A stretch of 64,000 nucleotides of DNA from Ypsolopha sequella (GCA_934047225.1 OW203983.1:38684310-38748309), one strand, 5' to 3'. Positions 1 through 12,739 are shown, counted from the first letter of the stretch. Notes: generated from the letters alone by a model not told the origin. Made by a program: numbers and translations.

Positions 1-170
1 GAGGCAATCCGAGTGTGAACTGTGAAACGCAAGTCACAGTCCACACTCGGTACGCCCTCGTTTCACCGACGATTATTACGTCCTAACGCCCTATTGCCGT
101 ACTTCGGGCAAAAATATACGCTTTTTGGGGCATAACCTGCATCCTTACGATGTTTTCCTTCACCGCACCG
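1..170 (-). mobile_element. 3' part of a tRNA-derived SINE (head missing)
   Basis: Read on the minus strand this matches the body and tail of the SINE copies at 37624-37945 and 40596-40965: the shared order is GGTGAAGGAAAACATCGTAAGG, a CATGCCC-like stretch, ACGTTGGGACGTAAT-like sequence (here ACGTCCTAAC on the plus strand), then the tail with ACTTGCGTTTCACAGTTCACACTCGG-type sequence. The copy runs off the left edge, and similarity stops near 170, before the tRNA-like head, so it is partial at one or both ends. Noncoding. Confidence 0.75.
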
Positions 171-258
171 TTCAAAAGATTTTTGTTGTTGATAAAGGCT
201 CTTTTGGCCATTGCAATCCTTTAAACGACATCTGGATTACATCTGAATTCATTGGGGA

Positions 259-275
259 TATATATATATATATAT
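259..275. repeat. (TA)n microsatellite
   Basis: An uninterrupted run of alternating A and T, just downstream of the truncated SINE at 1-170. Confidence 0.9.
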
Positions 276-670
276 GTTTTTAATTGTATACCTTTCCCGT
301 TAATTATTATCTTTGCTTTCTCTATTTCTTCGCCTACCATTAAATACATGTTTCTTGAGCATATATAAAGTTCTTATATTATTCTCATCTATCTGTCTAT
401 ATATTCTCCTTTCTCTGAATAATATCTTTAAATTAGATATTAAGAGAGAACATTCAGCACTGCACCCTCTTAAAGACAAGAGAAGACAATACTCTTTAAT
501 TGTGCACCATATTAAAAAAAAGTTACAGAATAAAACAATTACAATTAAGGTAAAAATTGGCGGCCTCATAGCTTAAAGCGATTTCTACCACACGACCCCT
601 GGGTGGAAAAGAGGTCAAGGAGAGTAATCGTGAAGGCATTAAAGCAGTTTGTGAAAGTATTTAGGTATTT
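276..670. other. No recognised feature
   Basis: AT-rich sequence with two overlapping antiparallel open frames of under 90 codons. Neither shows family motifs and both look like chance frames. Confidence 0.6.
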
Positions 671-674
671 ACAG

Positions 675-835
675 CTTGCCAAAATTTTATAAAATCCCGC
701 AGATATATTTAATTTCCTATCACATCAGTTTTAAGGCTGCCCAATATCATATTACTTGCTGGACAATTGAGTTATTTTTGACGACCACTAGTAGCAGCTC
801 AATTCACTTTGTTTGCTGCCAAAATACATTTTGGA
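675..835 (+). repeat. Dispersed repeat A, copy 1
   Basis: This matches 29768-29945 in the same orientation. Shared landmarks in order are CTTGCCAAAATTT, GCAGATATATTTAATT, TCAGTTTTAAG, CTGCCCAATATCA and AGCTCAATTCACTTTGTTTGCTG. In both places a tract rich in GAGCGAAGCGGAGCGG lies close by, so this is probably part of a larger noncoding transposon. Confidence 0.75.
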
Positions 836-1124
836 GCTGACCATAACCTCTGTAATTAGCTGACCGTTTAAATAATAGGCAAGACATATTGGATATGATA
901 TCGCCATTATTAAAGGCAAATTCTATGGCCGAATTTGGCTTCTTCACTTCCAATCTCCTTGATCTTAAATCATCTATAGATAATATGAAGATCATATATG
1001 CCACTGGTCTTCATCCTTCTGTCCAAATTCAGGAAGGCACATATATCAAAATTACAATTCTTGAATTTCCAAACTACTAGTACCCTTTTATTTGTCGGCA
1101 TTAGGAAAATTACGAAAATCTTTC

Positions 1125-1245
1125 ACCAAAGTCAAAAATAGGTAGGACAACGAGCGAAGCGAGGAGAAGCGTGCTAGGTTTACATGTAAGATAAAATAAG
1201 GAGCTGAGCGAAGTGGAGCGGAGCGAGGCGACGACGTCCCTAGTT
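1125..1245 (+). repeat. GAGCGAAGCGGAGCGG-type repeat
   Basis: The tract contains AAAAATAGGT, a GACGAGCGAAGCGAGGAG stretch, TTAGGTTTACATGT and a second GAGCGAAGTGGAGCGGAGCG tract. Relatives lie at 29515-29760, 54235-54310, 11640-11690 and, reversed, 50520-50665. At 50494-50721 and 54095-54463 the same core sits between long terminal inverted repeats, which suggests that this copy is a decayed member of that MITE family. Confidence 0.65.
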
Positions 1246-2758
1246 TTAACATAATTTATGATATACACAATAAAAACCTTACCATCATCGTCTTATAATC
1301 ACAAATAAAACCTTGTATCATTACATCTCACTCAATTTCATGTGCGGTCTCTTTCTATCAGCTTTCTGCTGCTTGTCTAGAAACGCTCGTCAAATATCGT
1401 TTTTGCTGAATGGACTAGTATCCAAAGCCGTAAAACAAGTTATAAAAAAAGATATTGTTTTTGTTGGTTTGATTATAGTGCGAAATATTCATTTTGTTCT
1501 GGAGAGCATTAGTTTCAAGCGTTTTAATTAATTTATAATCGTATATTTATAGGTGTATTTTTTTTGTAATGTCTTACACTTTTTTATTGTTATTTCCATA
1601 AATTTTTAAAGTAAGTATAAATGTATCCGATAAAAGTGCATCGATAGAAAAAAAAACAAGAAGTTACCTCTAGTTTTGAACTAGTTTCTATTATTTCTAT
1701 GTATGCTATAAACTACCCAAAAATTAGGTAAATAATATCACGTTCATATAAACAAGGGGCCAAAGAAGGGAGTTTATAGAGGTTTTCGTGATCGTGGGTT
1801 TCTCGGTTGTCGTGTCGTAGTTAAGAGCTACGGCTCAGGGCCGCGTTCATAAACTAGGGATTGCGACACGGGTTCTAATGCTATATCTGTCGCACGCTAT
1901 AAAAACTGTATATGCTATCCTGCTGTCAGTGTTGAAACCTGACGAAAGTTTTAATTTATGAACGGCTAACTGAGCGCGCAATTAAGGGGAACGAAAATAC
2001 AAACAGAAATCAAATGTCAGCTTTCGGATGATTTTGTTGCAATAATTAGGTTACGTATAGCCATAAAAAAAATACATGTTTTTGGTTGAACTTTAAGGCA
2101 TTCATTTTCCACAAACCACGTTAATCGATTCATATTTGTACTGTCAATGAATTTTTTTGTAACCCTCTATTGCACACTTCTTATCGATTTTGTTTCAGGT
2201 ATCGCTTTCGCGATTTTGTTGGTTTTTTTTTAATAAAATTAGTGTGAATGATATCTATTCATTTTCCAAGTACCACGTTATTCGGGTCAAAAAAAGCACC
2301 CCCTTTTTCCAAAAATACGTAAATCCACTGATGCAGTCAGCGGTAGCAAGATATTGTCAGTCTACGCCTAGCGTTGGCGCCCGTAAGACGTGGAACCTGT
2401 GCCCTTTTTTGGAAGCTATAAATATCTCCCAAAAATACTTCAAAACACATTGAAATTAATTTTATAAAGTAATATTTCGAGGAGCATCATATTCCTGCCG
2501 TTAAAAACTCAACAAAATATGCGTATGAGTGATTTAGCTACATCGTGCCATAGTCATAACAACAAATTTGGAATGAATTCATACTTTTATGCGGGAAAAT
2601 AATATATGTTACTCTAAAAGAATAATTTTGTGATCGTTATTGAAACCCAAATTAATTTACTTATGCTTACTGAGATCTGTAACAAAAGTCAATGACCTTT
2701 TCGTGAAATTACCCTCACCATTTCAGGTCCAATGAGTGAAGTTTTTTGCAAATTATAT
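1246..2758. other. No recognised feature
   Basis: AT-rich sequence. A 72-codon frame (1313-1531) and an 87-codon frame (2190-2453) are present, but neither has a recognisable domain or codon signature. I see no repeat partner in the window. Confidence 0.5.
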
Positions 2759-4282
2759 AGGTACACTTACTTGGGATAAATCGCCAAGCATTTAAAATAT
2801 AGAAATTTATTTTGAAATATTTACAGTGCAAGGCAAAATTATTAGATCGTAGATAATCCTGTCGGTACATGTTCAGGTTCTGTTACGCAAAATGAAAACA
2901 ATGAAACTCGTTTAGGATTTGTCTGTCTGTCCGTTTGTCTAGACAATTTTTTCTGGGTAAAATTAATAAATACCAATATAAACGGCCCTCTATAGAGCTG
3001 TAAAAACATACTTTTGACGTTTTTATTTATATTACGTTTTAGGTTTTTACGTTTTTTTTTTTACGTTTTTCATACAAATTTTCTCACTATGAAAATGTAG
3101 GGATGAACACTTGAGATAATATTTTGCATTTAAAAGTCAACACAGAAAGGAATTGTTGAACAAATAATGTAAAAAATATGAAAACCATGTTGTTCTATTC
3201 TAAAGGGATTAATTATCTACTGTTCAATGTGGTGATAGCTTTGTTTATTTTTTTCCTTGAAGTATTTTTTACTAAGGTAACAAATAGTTTAATACAAGGT
3301 TTTCCTTAAGAGGTCCCTTTACCCCTGTATTTTTCTTAAAATTCATACAATAGGTATAAACCGAATGTGAAGTCTACAGCTTATTTTCTTCATATCTTTT
3401 TTCATGAGTATATTCTAGTGACATCTAACTACGTCTCTATGCAGCCCAAAAAGCAAAATTTGATAAAACACCATCATAATAGCTGTCAGGATATCGTCAA
3501 TATTGCCTCATTTTTACACGAAGTTTAACAAGTTTGTATATTTTTATCTATACTGGAAATAAAAAAGAGAGAAATACAGGCGTCGTTCATGTTAAGATGA
3601 CTAAGTTTACACACTTTGCTAAGTATAAACAATTACCGTTTCATGGAAAACTGTTTTGACTTGAAACCATTTCACAAATTCAATTAGCAAACTTTTAACA
3701 ATAAATTGTCTGAGCTAAAAGTTGTACTTTACCGTTATAATTATTTCTTAATATTTTGTTACAAATTCGGAGAAATAGCCCTTAAGGAAATCCTTGTATG
3801 AAAATATTTGTTATCTTTGTAACAAAAAAAAAAAAAAAAAAAAAACAAAGCTATCGCCACATTGAACAAACAGTAAATTATTAATCCCTTTAGAATAGAA
3901 AGATATGGTTTTATATTTTTTACATTATTTGTTCTACAGTTCCTTTCTGTGCTTTATTTCAAATGCAAAATATTATGTGAAGTGTTGATCTCTATATTTT
4001 CATTAGGAGAAAATTTGTATGAAAAAGTTAAACAAAAGGCCATAAAAACGTTATAATATGTATATTTTACAGGGCTGTAAATATTAGCATTTATTGATTT
4101 TACCCAGAAAAATTGCCTAGACAAACGGACAAACAGACAAACATAGGGACAACAAATTAATCCTAAAAGAGTTTTGTTTTTTCATTTTGCGTAAAGGGAC
4201 CTGAACATTTCAAACTATGATACAAATAAATTTCTATATTTTAAACACTTGGCGATTTATCCCAAGGGTAAACAGGTATCCC
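2759..4282. mobile_element. 1.5 kb fold-back element
   Basis: The left arm (about 2759-3335) is repeated in reverse complement in the right arm (about 3755-4282). Paired landmarks are CTTGGGATAAATCGCCAAG with CTTGGCGATTTATCCCAAG at the outside, then TCTGGGTAAAATT with AATTTTACCCAGA-like sequence, ATGTGGTGATAGCTTTGTTT with AAACAAAGCTATCGCCACAT, and ACAAGGTTTTCCTTAAG with CTTAAGGAAATCCTTGT. The loop of roughly 400 bp has weaker pairing. A poly-A run (about 3824-3845) sits inside the right arm. No transposase frame is present, so it is a non-autonomous fold-back or large MITE. I could not fix a target duplication. Confidence 0.8.
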
Positions 4283-5524
4283 AAAAGTCAACGCTTTCCT
4301 TTGGAAGGCTGGTAGGCCAGCTCATGACCGACCAGAATATCAAATTATGACCTCAGTAAAAAGTAGATAGTCTTCGAGTTGATGGTACTTTTATAAATTC
4401 GAATAGATTTTTGAGAGTCAAAGCCAACCAGTTCCAAATTCTAAGAATAAAATTTTTGTTGCGCAACTCTGAATAGACATGCTATTGATAAATTCAAAAA
4501 TAAACCTTGAAATGCTGTTACATCAGGAAGAAAAATAAAAACCCAATTTATGAGCAATTTTTTGTAATTAGGTTAGTTCGATACCACACCCTGAAAAAAA
4601 ATGTCCTATGTTAGTTTTGCAAATGGTCTTAAGTAACGGCTCATCAAATATTGTTTTTCAAATGATCTGGCAATTTCTGTGTATTACTTTTGAAAAAAAA
4701 GTTATTGCTATTTTACTACCAAAGGAGCTGCGTATTTTTTTAAATAATTAGAATTTAGAATGAAAGAGTGGCGGGCCGTAAAAATATTTGACGTTCATTA
4801 GAAATGGCATTTAACACGCGTTAGAGTGAGATAAATAGTGACGCTATTTAAAATGAGTTGGAATGAGATAGTAACGCAGTTAAACGTGGTTGAATGAGAG
4901 AGGCATAATTGATATAGGCTACAGTGAGATAGATAGTGACGTGGTGCATTCCTTCTGAGAATATTTGTTAGTTTCCACTTTTTGTAATAACAACTTTAGT
5001 AAAAAAAAATTGTAAAGAAATTTTTGGTCCAATTTATTTTCCCGCAAGTGTAAAACCAGCTCAACTGGCGAAAAATATTTAAAGAATGGGTAATGGTGAC
5101 AATTAACCGTCACAATATTATTATGTATCTCTAAAGGAGTGTCTGAAATGTTCCGAGGGTCAACTGATAAATCAAACACTCAAAAAACCACTTTTAGCCG
5201 ACCATAATAAATTTACGTCCCGACGTGATAGCAAGTAGGATCAATGCCGTGTGACGATGATCGAAATACACTAATAAATTAGATAAAATAAAATACGTAT
5301 TACTTTTGACCCTGCCTCGTCCACTCTATTCGTATTTTTGCTATGGTGACGCGAGCTTAGAGACCGGGACGAATTTCCCCCCGCGCGCTATCGTAAAATA
5401 GAATAAGCCACGCCCGGAACTGGTTTTTGTTTTGGCTATGTCATACTCTTAAACAAAAAAAGACACGTCATAGAGTTCTGGTTGATGCAAAATGAGGTGC
5501 TCAATCTGTATTTATTGCGCACCC
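4283..5524. other. No recognised feature except short local repetition
   Basis: Around 4815-4940 a short motif recurs (AGTGAGATAAATAGTGACG, GAATGAGATAGTAACGC, AGTGAGATAGATAGTGACG), suggesting a decayed local tandem duplication. No supported gene. Confidence 0.5.
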
Positions 5525-5901
5525 TTAAGAGGCTATGCGAATTTTATTTTTGTCACTGTCACTCCAAGCAAAAAATCGCGCAGTGCGAGAGGGGCGGGTT
5601 CAGGGCAAAAGGGAAAAAAGTTGGTTTTATATTTTTATTAAAAAAACTAAAATAGTTAGCAACATTTCAAATATCAAATCTCTAGATATTGTTGAAACAC
5701 ACCTAATAAAATATGTTTGAGTTCTGTATATGGTTCCTATTCGTCAAACGAGGAGAAAAAGTGTGTTTGAAGACCTCATTTCAACAATTATTTCCATCGA
5801 GGAAAATTTATCCAAATATGTTTTCCAATTTCAAATCCCTAGATTATATAGTCAAAATGCATATACCAGAAATTTATTAAAATTTTCGCATATCGCCTTA
5901 A
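5525..5901 (+). mobile_element. TTAA-flanked MITE, copy 1
   Basis: The element is bounded by TTAA on both sides, with imperfect terminal inverted repeats TTAAGAGGCTATGCGAA (left) and TTCGCATATCGCCTTAA (right). A second copy lies in inverse orientation at 61541-61922, and a decayed third at about 18929-19170. TTAA target duplication is the hallmark of piggyBac-type transposition; that assignment is inference, because no transposase is present. The 61- and 65-codon frames inside it are part of the repeat, not genes. Confidence 0.85.
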
Positions 5902-8723
5902 GAGCTGCACTCTTGTCGGGAGAGTAACTAACCCGCATTCTTCTCTCCACCATCGCTAAAATAAACTTATTTGTGAATTGGTAATCTATTTGTTTATCGA
6001 TACTCAATCACTTCTTAATTTTGTTTCACTTTGAACATAAGGACCTTCCTTATAATGAACAGAATGACCTTTTCTGTTAAGCTCTTTACAGTTTTCACCC
6101 TGACATTTTTTTCTTTACGGCTGGTTTAATCCAACCTTAATGATATCCAGCTAGTTAGTTTAAAAAGGGAACACATTTTGTTTATGAAGAATATATAACT
6201 TCGCAGTAAAACTTGTTCGTAATAAACGAATATACGACCGGAAAACTCCGTGAAGAAATTCTTTCTAAAATTCCTACGCTCCTATTATAATGAAGTAGAT
6301 AATCCGAGAAGCAGAACAGAAGATGAAAATTACGGCCCGCGTAGACGCAGTCTAAATGACCTCTTTTCCATTTCTGCTATCCTAGTCACATCACCGTAAA
6401 TACTGCTCACCAACAAAACTTTTGTTCATTTATTTTGCAAACGCAACTCAAGGAGTGTGAGGAACTACACATGCAAACATTATCCTAAAATAATCCGTAT
6501 TTAGTTAATCTATGCACACAAAGTCCCTAAAGATAAGACAGTACATATTGTCTTCGTATACTAGTACTACACACGCATACCTACGATGTGCTGTATATGT
6601 TAACTGCTAGCTACGTACCTAAGTGGCAGTATCTCATACCCGTGTTAATAGCAAACCTGTGTTCTGTTTCCGCATAGTAGTTATAAGCACCGACGGAGAC
6701 CGTGTGAGGCGCATCATGTGAACTTGGTCGGGACGGGAGCGACAACCTTACAAATTAGAAAAAGTCGTTTCCCTTCCCACCACCACGCTTGTGTGCGCGA
6801 CATTAATTTTGATAAAAACCGAGTTTAAAATCCAGCGGGCACCGGCTAATTTTGGAAATGTAAATTCGCGTCATTACGAAACTTTATTTACTCTGATGTT
6901 TTTAAATTGGAATAAGAACTCTATAGTTAACATTAAACTCGACACAAAATACTAAATATTATTATTAACTAAGTAAAACAGTGCAGATAAAGTCAAATTT
7001 TTGGAAAAGAACACAGAATACTAACAACACAACACGCGTCAGTATGAAATCGTCAAGCTTCACGTTCAAGCGTCATTCACATACACAAAAGCAACTAAAA
7101 TCAGACACACGCACACAAGCAACCACTCTGCTCAGTGCTACGTCACGAATGGTGCTCTCTTGCGCGCTACGTGCCTGGTACCGTGTCTCCCCGTAATAAG
7201 CTGAAGTAACTTGGCTTTTCTTATTATGAAGAAAGGCAGGCAACATCCGCGCTTCCTCTAAATTGATGGTCAGAAGCATTTACGTGTGTTTTTCTTTATT
7301 ATTGGTTTATAATAATAATAATATATAGGTTGCATTATAAATGTTCACAATGAAATATATATGTTGTTAATTTTAAAGCCTAAACGCTGCGAATGATAAA
7401 TTATGTACATACATATTTTCTGAAAATCGTACTCTATTGAAATTAAATACCTAGCAGCATTAATCAGCCAGTCTTTTGCACTATTTTTGATTGAAAGACA
7501 ACATCAGTCTGTATTCGGTTCAGCTATCCATGACTATACAATACAGACACAACTTCTATTAGTTCTGCGAGCCTAGTACAAAATGTTCTAGTTGACGCTC
7601 CATACGATTCCCAGATGCCGTGAAAATGTATCAGTGTGTACAATTTAAAAAATAATATTAATAAATAGACCAACAACGTTTTAAAAAGAGCTGAAAAAAT
7701 ATTATTTAATGTTTGAACAAGCAGCGACATCTATTATTGAGTAGCGTCAAAAGTAACATGCAAGAGTCAAGTTTGCGCTGAAAAACTTAGCTGAGACAAG
7801 TGCAGTTTGAAGAATTATAATTTAAGGCAATGTGTCGTGTCGCCAGGTTTAATTGAACAATGACAGGTGCATAAGGCCGGGTCTAGCCAAGGATGACCAC
7901 TGTGCGGCTGCCACTGGGACAAACACCGGCACATATTGCCTGTTTTTTGCCTGAGGACATCCGTAGTCACTGTGCACTTCTCTATTATAATTAGTATCTT
8001 TATCGGAAGATAATAATTGGATGCCTTATGTTAAAAACCAGATCCTTTGTCACAATGTGTCGCGGATGTCTATTACCACGCAGTATTTTATGCGGTTGTA
8101 ATACCATTGCAGTAGAACAGAGCCTATGTTAATAATTTCCAAATAAACTCAATTTAAAATAATGGATTAGCAAGCAAGCGAATGCAACGCTATCATAAAA
8201 AATGGCGGCTGAAAATGGTGGCGCTAGACGTTGACTAACCATTTTTTTTATCGTGGGATATGCACATCTTATGCGCACTGATTAGTATAAAGACTAGAGA
8301 ATATGCGGTGAAAAGAAAAAAATTGAATGACCACACAAGTGTTCGTCCTGTACTTATCGGATGAATTCATAAATAAAGCAAAACATCGAGTTAGTTATGC
8401 AAAAAAGACCATGACTTTTTTATGCGCTACGGCAACTTCTGAACATCCCTAAACAATAAATGATCTATACAAACACAAAAATGTTTGCCCAAAACAAAAA
8501 ACACGACTTTTTGCAAGTTTCTTTGTACAATAAAAATTTGTTCGCAAAAAAATAAGATTGGAAATGTCCTTGAAATTAAACAATAATCGCAATGGACCTT
8601 TTTAAAGGGATGATTGTGGTGGTCGCTTGAATTATAAGGGATGCGTTTTTTTTATTGCGTTTATTGTTCTCTTGTTTGTTCGTAAAAGAAGTTCCAAAAG
8701 TTTTGTGCCGCGTTTCTTACGAA
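5902..8723. other. No recognised feature
   Basis: Mostly AT-rich unique sequence. A short (AAT)n stretch lies near 7309-7322. Open frames of 60-84 codons have no family motifs and overlap on opposite strands (for example 6981-7196 and 7073-7279). I see no internal repeat partner. Confidence 0.5.
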
Positions 8724-9070
8724 TCTATACTAATAATACCGTAGTAAAAAAGTCGAGTCTGTGTATAGAATATATTTGCGAAGTTTTAAATGAAATGAGT
8801 TATAAACTTATTATTAAACATTGTACTGAGGCCAAAACTATATTTTTTTATTTTTGTTTCTCTGTCTGTCTGTCTGTATGAATTTATGTTCCGTTTTAAC
8901 TCGAGAACCACTCAACGGATTTGGATGCGGTTTTCTTTGTTATCATCGTAGTGACCCTGGTCAACATATAGGCTTTTTAAGGGGTATCGATAAATTAACC
9001 GCCAATCCGGAATCAGGCAAAGATTAGAAAGCGTTTATTTACGTTAGTGGAGCTGCGGGCAAAAGACTAG
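8724..9070 (+). mobile_element. Non-autonomous Helitron-like element (Lep1-like)
   Basis: It starts with TCTATACTAATA directly after an A and ends with GGAGCTGCGGGCAAAAGACTAG followed by T. This is the 5'-TC...CTAG-3' between A and T expected of a Helitron. A GC-rich stretch precedes the 3' end. The body contains TGTCTGTCTGTCTGTATG, CCGTTTTAACTCGAGAACCAC and AACGGATTTGGATGCGG, a set I associate with the lepidopteran Helitron-like Lep1 group. Related copies lie at 48790-49098 and, inverted, 49105-49300. No Rep/helicase coding is present. Confidence 0.8.
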
Positions 9071-10017
9071 TATCCTATATTTTTAAACTACCAAGCAATG
9101 GTAAAAGCATAGGCAGAGAGTGAGATAACTATACCTAACTAAAATTACTTTTGTGACCGGATATGGATGATATGGTGCCGACATTAAGTTGTAATATAAC
9201 TCAATGGGTGCCGATGACGTATTTAGAATATGTAATTTTATTAGAGATACTATTTCAGCGGCACAACATACCTCAATCGATAGCAATTTTACGATAATTA
9301 TTAAATTTTCGCCGCAACAGTTGTTTAAGTTTTCTAGAGCATCCACATGTAAAGGGTTAAAATAAAAAATATAAAAAAGGAATATGCGCACTGAGCCAGC
9401 GGCCACCTGACAACATCTGCACGAAAAACGAGATATTGGCTATTGGAAAAAATATACTTTAGACCGAGTATTATCTTACAGAGCATCATTTAATGGTCAA
9501 CATACAACCAACTTAGAATTCATGCATAACTTTGCTGTACGAAACGCGTCAGATGTTTTTATACGTACTTCGTACATATAATTTTAGTGTACCTATATGT
9601 AGTTCTAGTGTGATTTGTACCAAAAATCAATAATAATGTTTTGTTTTCTTTTTTTTCAGATATCCGGCCAGCGTTTTAATTACACAACAGCACGGATGGA
9701 CAACACAATTTTGACTCATCGCTACGAGTATTTTCTTATTACTTCGTTTCCAATATATTTCATGTCTTAATGGTGTCTTAATGCTAGACCGCACTAGGCG
9801 GTTGTGTACTGTAGCGGAGCGCAGCAGCACGGCGCGACTAAACCGCATTTGAACAGCAGCGGCGTCATTCGTTCTAACAACTTTTGTCAAGACGGTTTTG
9901 ATGAGGACTTCATCATTTCGAGGCAAAATATCTCTGGATATTGAAATTAAATTTTATTTTATTTTGAGGTAAAACCAGAGGCAACAAAATTGATTTACGT
10001 TTCGCTTAGATCTTTCG
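9071..10017. other. No recognised gene; GC-rich patch near 9790-9870
   Basis: The minus-strand frames of 107 and 99 codons (9083-9406, 9627-9926) show no motifs I recognise. A CpG-richer patch with AGCGGAGCGCAGCAGCACGG lies at about 9810-9835 and resembles the arms of the hairpin at 10018-10109. Confidence 0.5.
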
Positions 10018-10109
10018 CGTAACTGCAGTGAAGCGGCACGGCGCGACAGAGTTGACGAACGTCAACATTGCCGCTCCGCGGCGTGCCATGCCACTTCGCT
10101 GCAGTTACG
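10018..10109. repeat. 92-bp GC-rich hairpin
   Basis: The arms CGTAACTGCAGTGAAGCGGC and GCCACTTCGCTGCAGTTACG pair with few mismatches, and the pairing continues into CACGGCGCG and CGGCGTGCC. The centre carries a further near-palindrome, GTTGACGAACGTCAAC. It stands out from the AT-rich surroundings and is probably the remnant of a short MITE. Confidence 0.75.
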
Positions 10110-10156
10110 TGGCCGCTAGTGAGGTATTGTTCATACAAATTCATATAAGTAATAGT

Positions 10157-10545
10157 AGTTTATGCTACAAGGGCGAAAAGGAATAACTTTCAGCGGGTGT
10201 TTTAAGCGTAACCGAGTAATTTATTGCCCTTACGCCCGTGTATCATACTACGTTTTTCAACGCATAGTGTGAGGAAATAAAACAAATATAATATTGTGAA
10301 CTTTAAATTATGTTTGGCTCAAAAGGACTGTATCCAGAGCCGTTAAACAGTGGAAAAAACAAGTATAGCATTTATGGTACACAGGAAAGGTTGCAGGTTA
10401 GCTAACCATTGTAAATAAATTTAAAAAAAAATAATAAAGCCCTAGGGCAAAATAATCGACTTTCTGTTCGGTTTTGATGCATAAAAAGTGGGCCTTTACG
10501 AGCACTTGAATTGAAAATAATATTTTGTCGCGCCGCCGTGGTGCT
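10157..10545 (+). repeat. Dispersed repeat B, copy 1
   Basis: Nearly the whole tract is found again in the same orientation at 56975-57350. Shared landmarks are ATGCTACAAGGGCGAAAAGG, AACCGAGTAATTTATTGC, GCCCGTGTATCATACTACG, AGCCGTTAAACAGTGGA, GGAAAGGTTGCAGGTTAGC and CCCTAGGGCAAAATAATCG. The copies differ by substitutions and by a replaced stretch near 10195. Noncoding; the family is unknown to me. Confidence 0.85.
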
Positions 10546-11743
10546 CCGCTCCATTGCAGTTAAATTCCGAGTGCGATCTGATATTTATTCTTATGTACAT
10601 CAAATATTATCAATACTCACTAGGACTAAGGCTGTTTTATTATGACTGATTAATTTTCACGTAAATAAGACATGTCTTCAGTGCATTTTTATTTGTTAAA
10701 TATAAATTTAGTTTTAGGTAATCGCAACAACATTTTCGATCATTCAATTTAATTATTGAAATTGGTTAAATTTAAATGTATACTTTGTAATGTTATAGAC
10801 ATTATCTAAAAATAATCTAAAATAGGTATGCTTAATTTTAAGGGAAAATTGTAAGACAAGCACAAAGAGGCAAAAGGGTTTTTGAATGGTTTTCTTCAAT
10901 CTTAGTGTACATTTCTAAAGAAGCCTTCAAAAATACTTCAAATGTATTGACTTATGTTAGGACTAAGATATTTAAGTATTGATAAACCAGCCCCCCAAAA
11001 TTTTATTAACATCTTGGATTCGAGTTACCATTTTATATAATCCGCTTTTGTAAATAAAGCTTTGACTGCTTGTTTTTTTTTTTATTATTACGTTATGTAC
11101 CTTGCTTCAAGTTTGAAAAATTAATGCTTTTTCATCGTTTGTATGCAGTGCAAAAAATTCGCCGTTTGTATGTATATTTATAATGCATAAATAATTGTTT
11201 ATCAAATTAACAACTTTTACAATTCAGTGTTGCCAATAAAGACTGAATAAATAAATCTGCATTTAAACTACGTGCTGCAGTTATAAAATATGTTAAGTTT
11301 AAATTATAAATAAAAAGTTAAGGCCCGTAAAGGATCCCACCCTAGCGTATGTATTTCATTTGGAAGATCTAGGTATTGAGGGATAATAAAAATTACTTTA
11401 TATTTTCTCGTATGAACCTGGTGTTTTCTTTTCTTCGCCCAAACATCCTAGAAACCTCCTTTTGTTGGATATCAATTGAAAATATCAGTTAATCAACCAT
11501 TTTAATAACAAATTGTTACAAAACTTTTAGAGTAAATTGATTTAGTAATACTGAAGAGTAGACATCGGCAGTAAAGCTCAACATCTCAATAGACCATAAA
11601 GAAAGGTGCAATTCTTCTTTCATCTTTGCTGAAAAATAGCCAGCCGAGCATGAGCGGAGTGGAGCAACCTCTTAGTTTTAATAGAATAAATGGTATGATC
11701 AATCAGATCATGATATGGTCAATTCTATGATATGACCACAATA
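10546..11743. other. No recognised feature
   Basis: AT-rich DNA. A short GAGCGGAGTGGAGC tract near 11650-11665 relates to the repeat family at 1125-1245. I see no gene. Confidence 0.5.
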
Positions 11744-12003
11744 TACAAGGTGACATTAATTTATGTAGCCAAATTCATAGTGAAGACTCGATAAGTGCTC
11801 AGTCAGTATCATTTCAAGGCACTTTTTGTGAAATTCATAAAATTTTATTTTCGTGTTCCCTACATACGGAAACCCAGCCCCGAGTCAAATACTATGGGAG
11901 GTCAATATTCTATTTTGCGAAATTAGCAAAAAGTGTTATCGATCCGTGGTACTGATCCCTTACCAAGCCTCCTGTAAGAATTACATTTCTGTCACTTTAT
12001 ATT
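11744..12003 (+). mobile_element. TACAAGGTGA-type MITE, decayed copy
   Basis: The left end TACAAGGTGACATT follows a TA. The right end is degenerate (GTCACTTTATA). The internal sequence ATTCATAGTGAAGACTCG, AGTCAAATACTATGGGAGGTCAA and CTTACCAAGCCTCC matches the better-preserved MITE at 55007-55269. The 107-codon frame that starts inside it (11853-12176) has no recognisable domain. Confidence 0.65.
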
Positions 12004-12286
12004 ATAATATTGCAGTAAAAAGTTCGCAGCGCGCGTTGATGTCTTTTTTTGCTACGATGCTCGCGCCGCAACTCGCCTGCTCGCCGACTGAACCAGCTCT
12101 ACGAAATGTTCTACGAGCGAGTAGCAAGAAACAACCAACACGTTTTTTTTTTCACCCAGCACTACGTCGCGATTAAACTGAAAATTATATTTTTGTTCTA
12201 TTAGACATGAAACAAATATTATAAAATAAAAATAGTTAAATATGTACTGATTAATTTTGTACGAGATTAAGAAAAAAATACTTACA

Positions 12287-12739
12287 TACAGTATGATTGG
12301 TAATTCGACCTATTCCTTGAAAGGGGTTATACTAGAGATTATTTCCAACGAATTAAGTCCTATCAACTAGGTGTCGAAAATGAATGGTCTCCGAGTTACG
12401 AAGGTTTTTATATTATTTTTCAAACTTTCAGACTAGTAACCAAAAATAAATAATTTAAAAATAACTATTCCTCTCTCAGCACTTATTTATTATATTTCTG
12501 ATCAATGATAAATGAGCGATCATTTATAAAAAAATACCTGCCCTGAATTCCCATAATCTGAGAGTTAAAAGGTCTTAAGTGTAAAGAAAACCTTTTTTAT
12601 TTTGTGATTTTTGAAATATCGACGTGTTTTGAAAAAAGAAATACCATTTTAGAGCCCTAGTTGATAGGCATTATTTGTTGGAAATGATCCCTAGTATAAC
12701 CCCTTTAAAGGAATAGGCCGAATTACCAAGCAACCTGTA
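12287..12739. mobile_element. Palindromic MITE with TA target site
   Basis: The terminal inverted repeats are long: GGTAATTCGACCTATTCC pairs with GGAATAGGCCGAATTACC, then GGGGTTATACTAG pairs with CTAGTATAACCCC, ATTATTTCCAACGAAT with ATTATTTGTTGGAAAT-like sequence, and CCTATCAACTAG with CTAGTTGATAGG. The outer bases read TACAG...CTGTA, which fits a TA target duplication of Tc1/mariner type (inference). The length is about 453 bp, with no coding capacity. Confidence 0.8.

Noticed and set aside
5535..5927. Two small plus-strand genes
   Set aside because: Both lie in the TTAA MITE or across its border and are not preserved as open frames in the copy at 61541-61922.
9083..9926. Two minus-strand genes of 107 and 99 codons
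   Set aside because: No recognisable domains, no splice or promoter context, and composition like neighbouring noncoding DNA.
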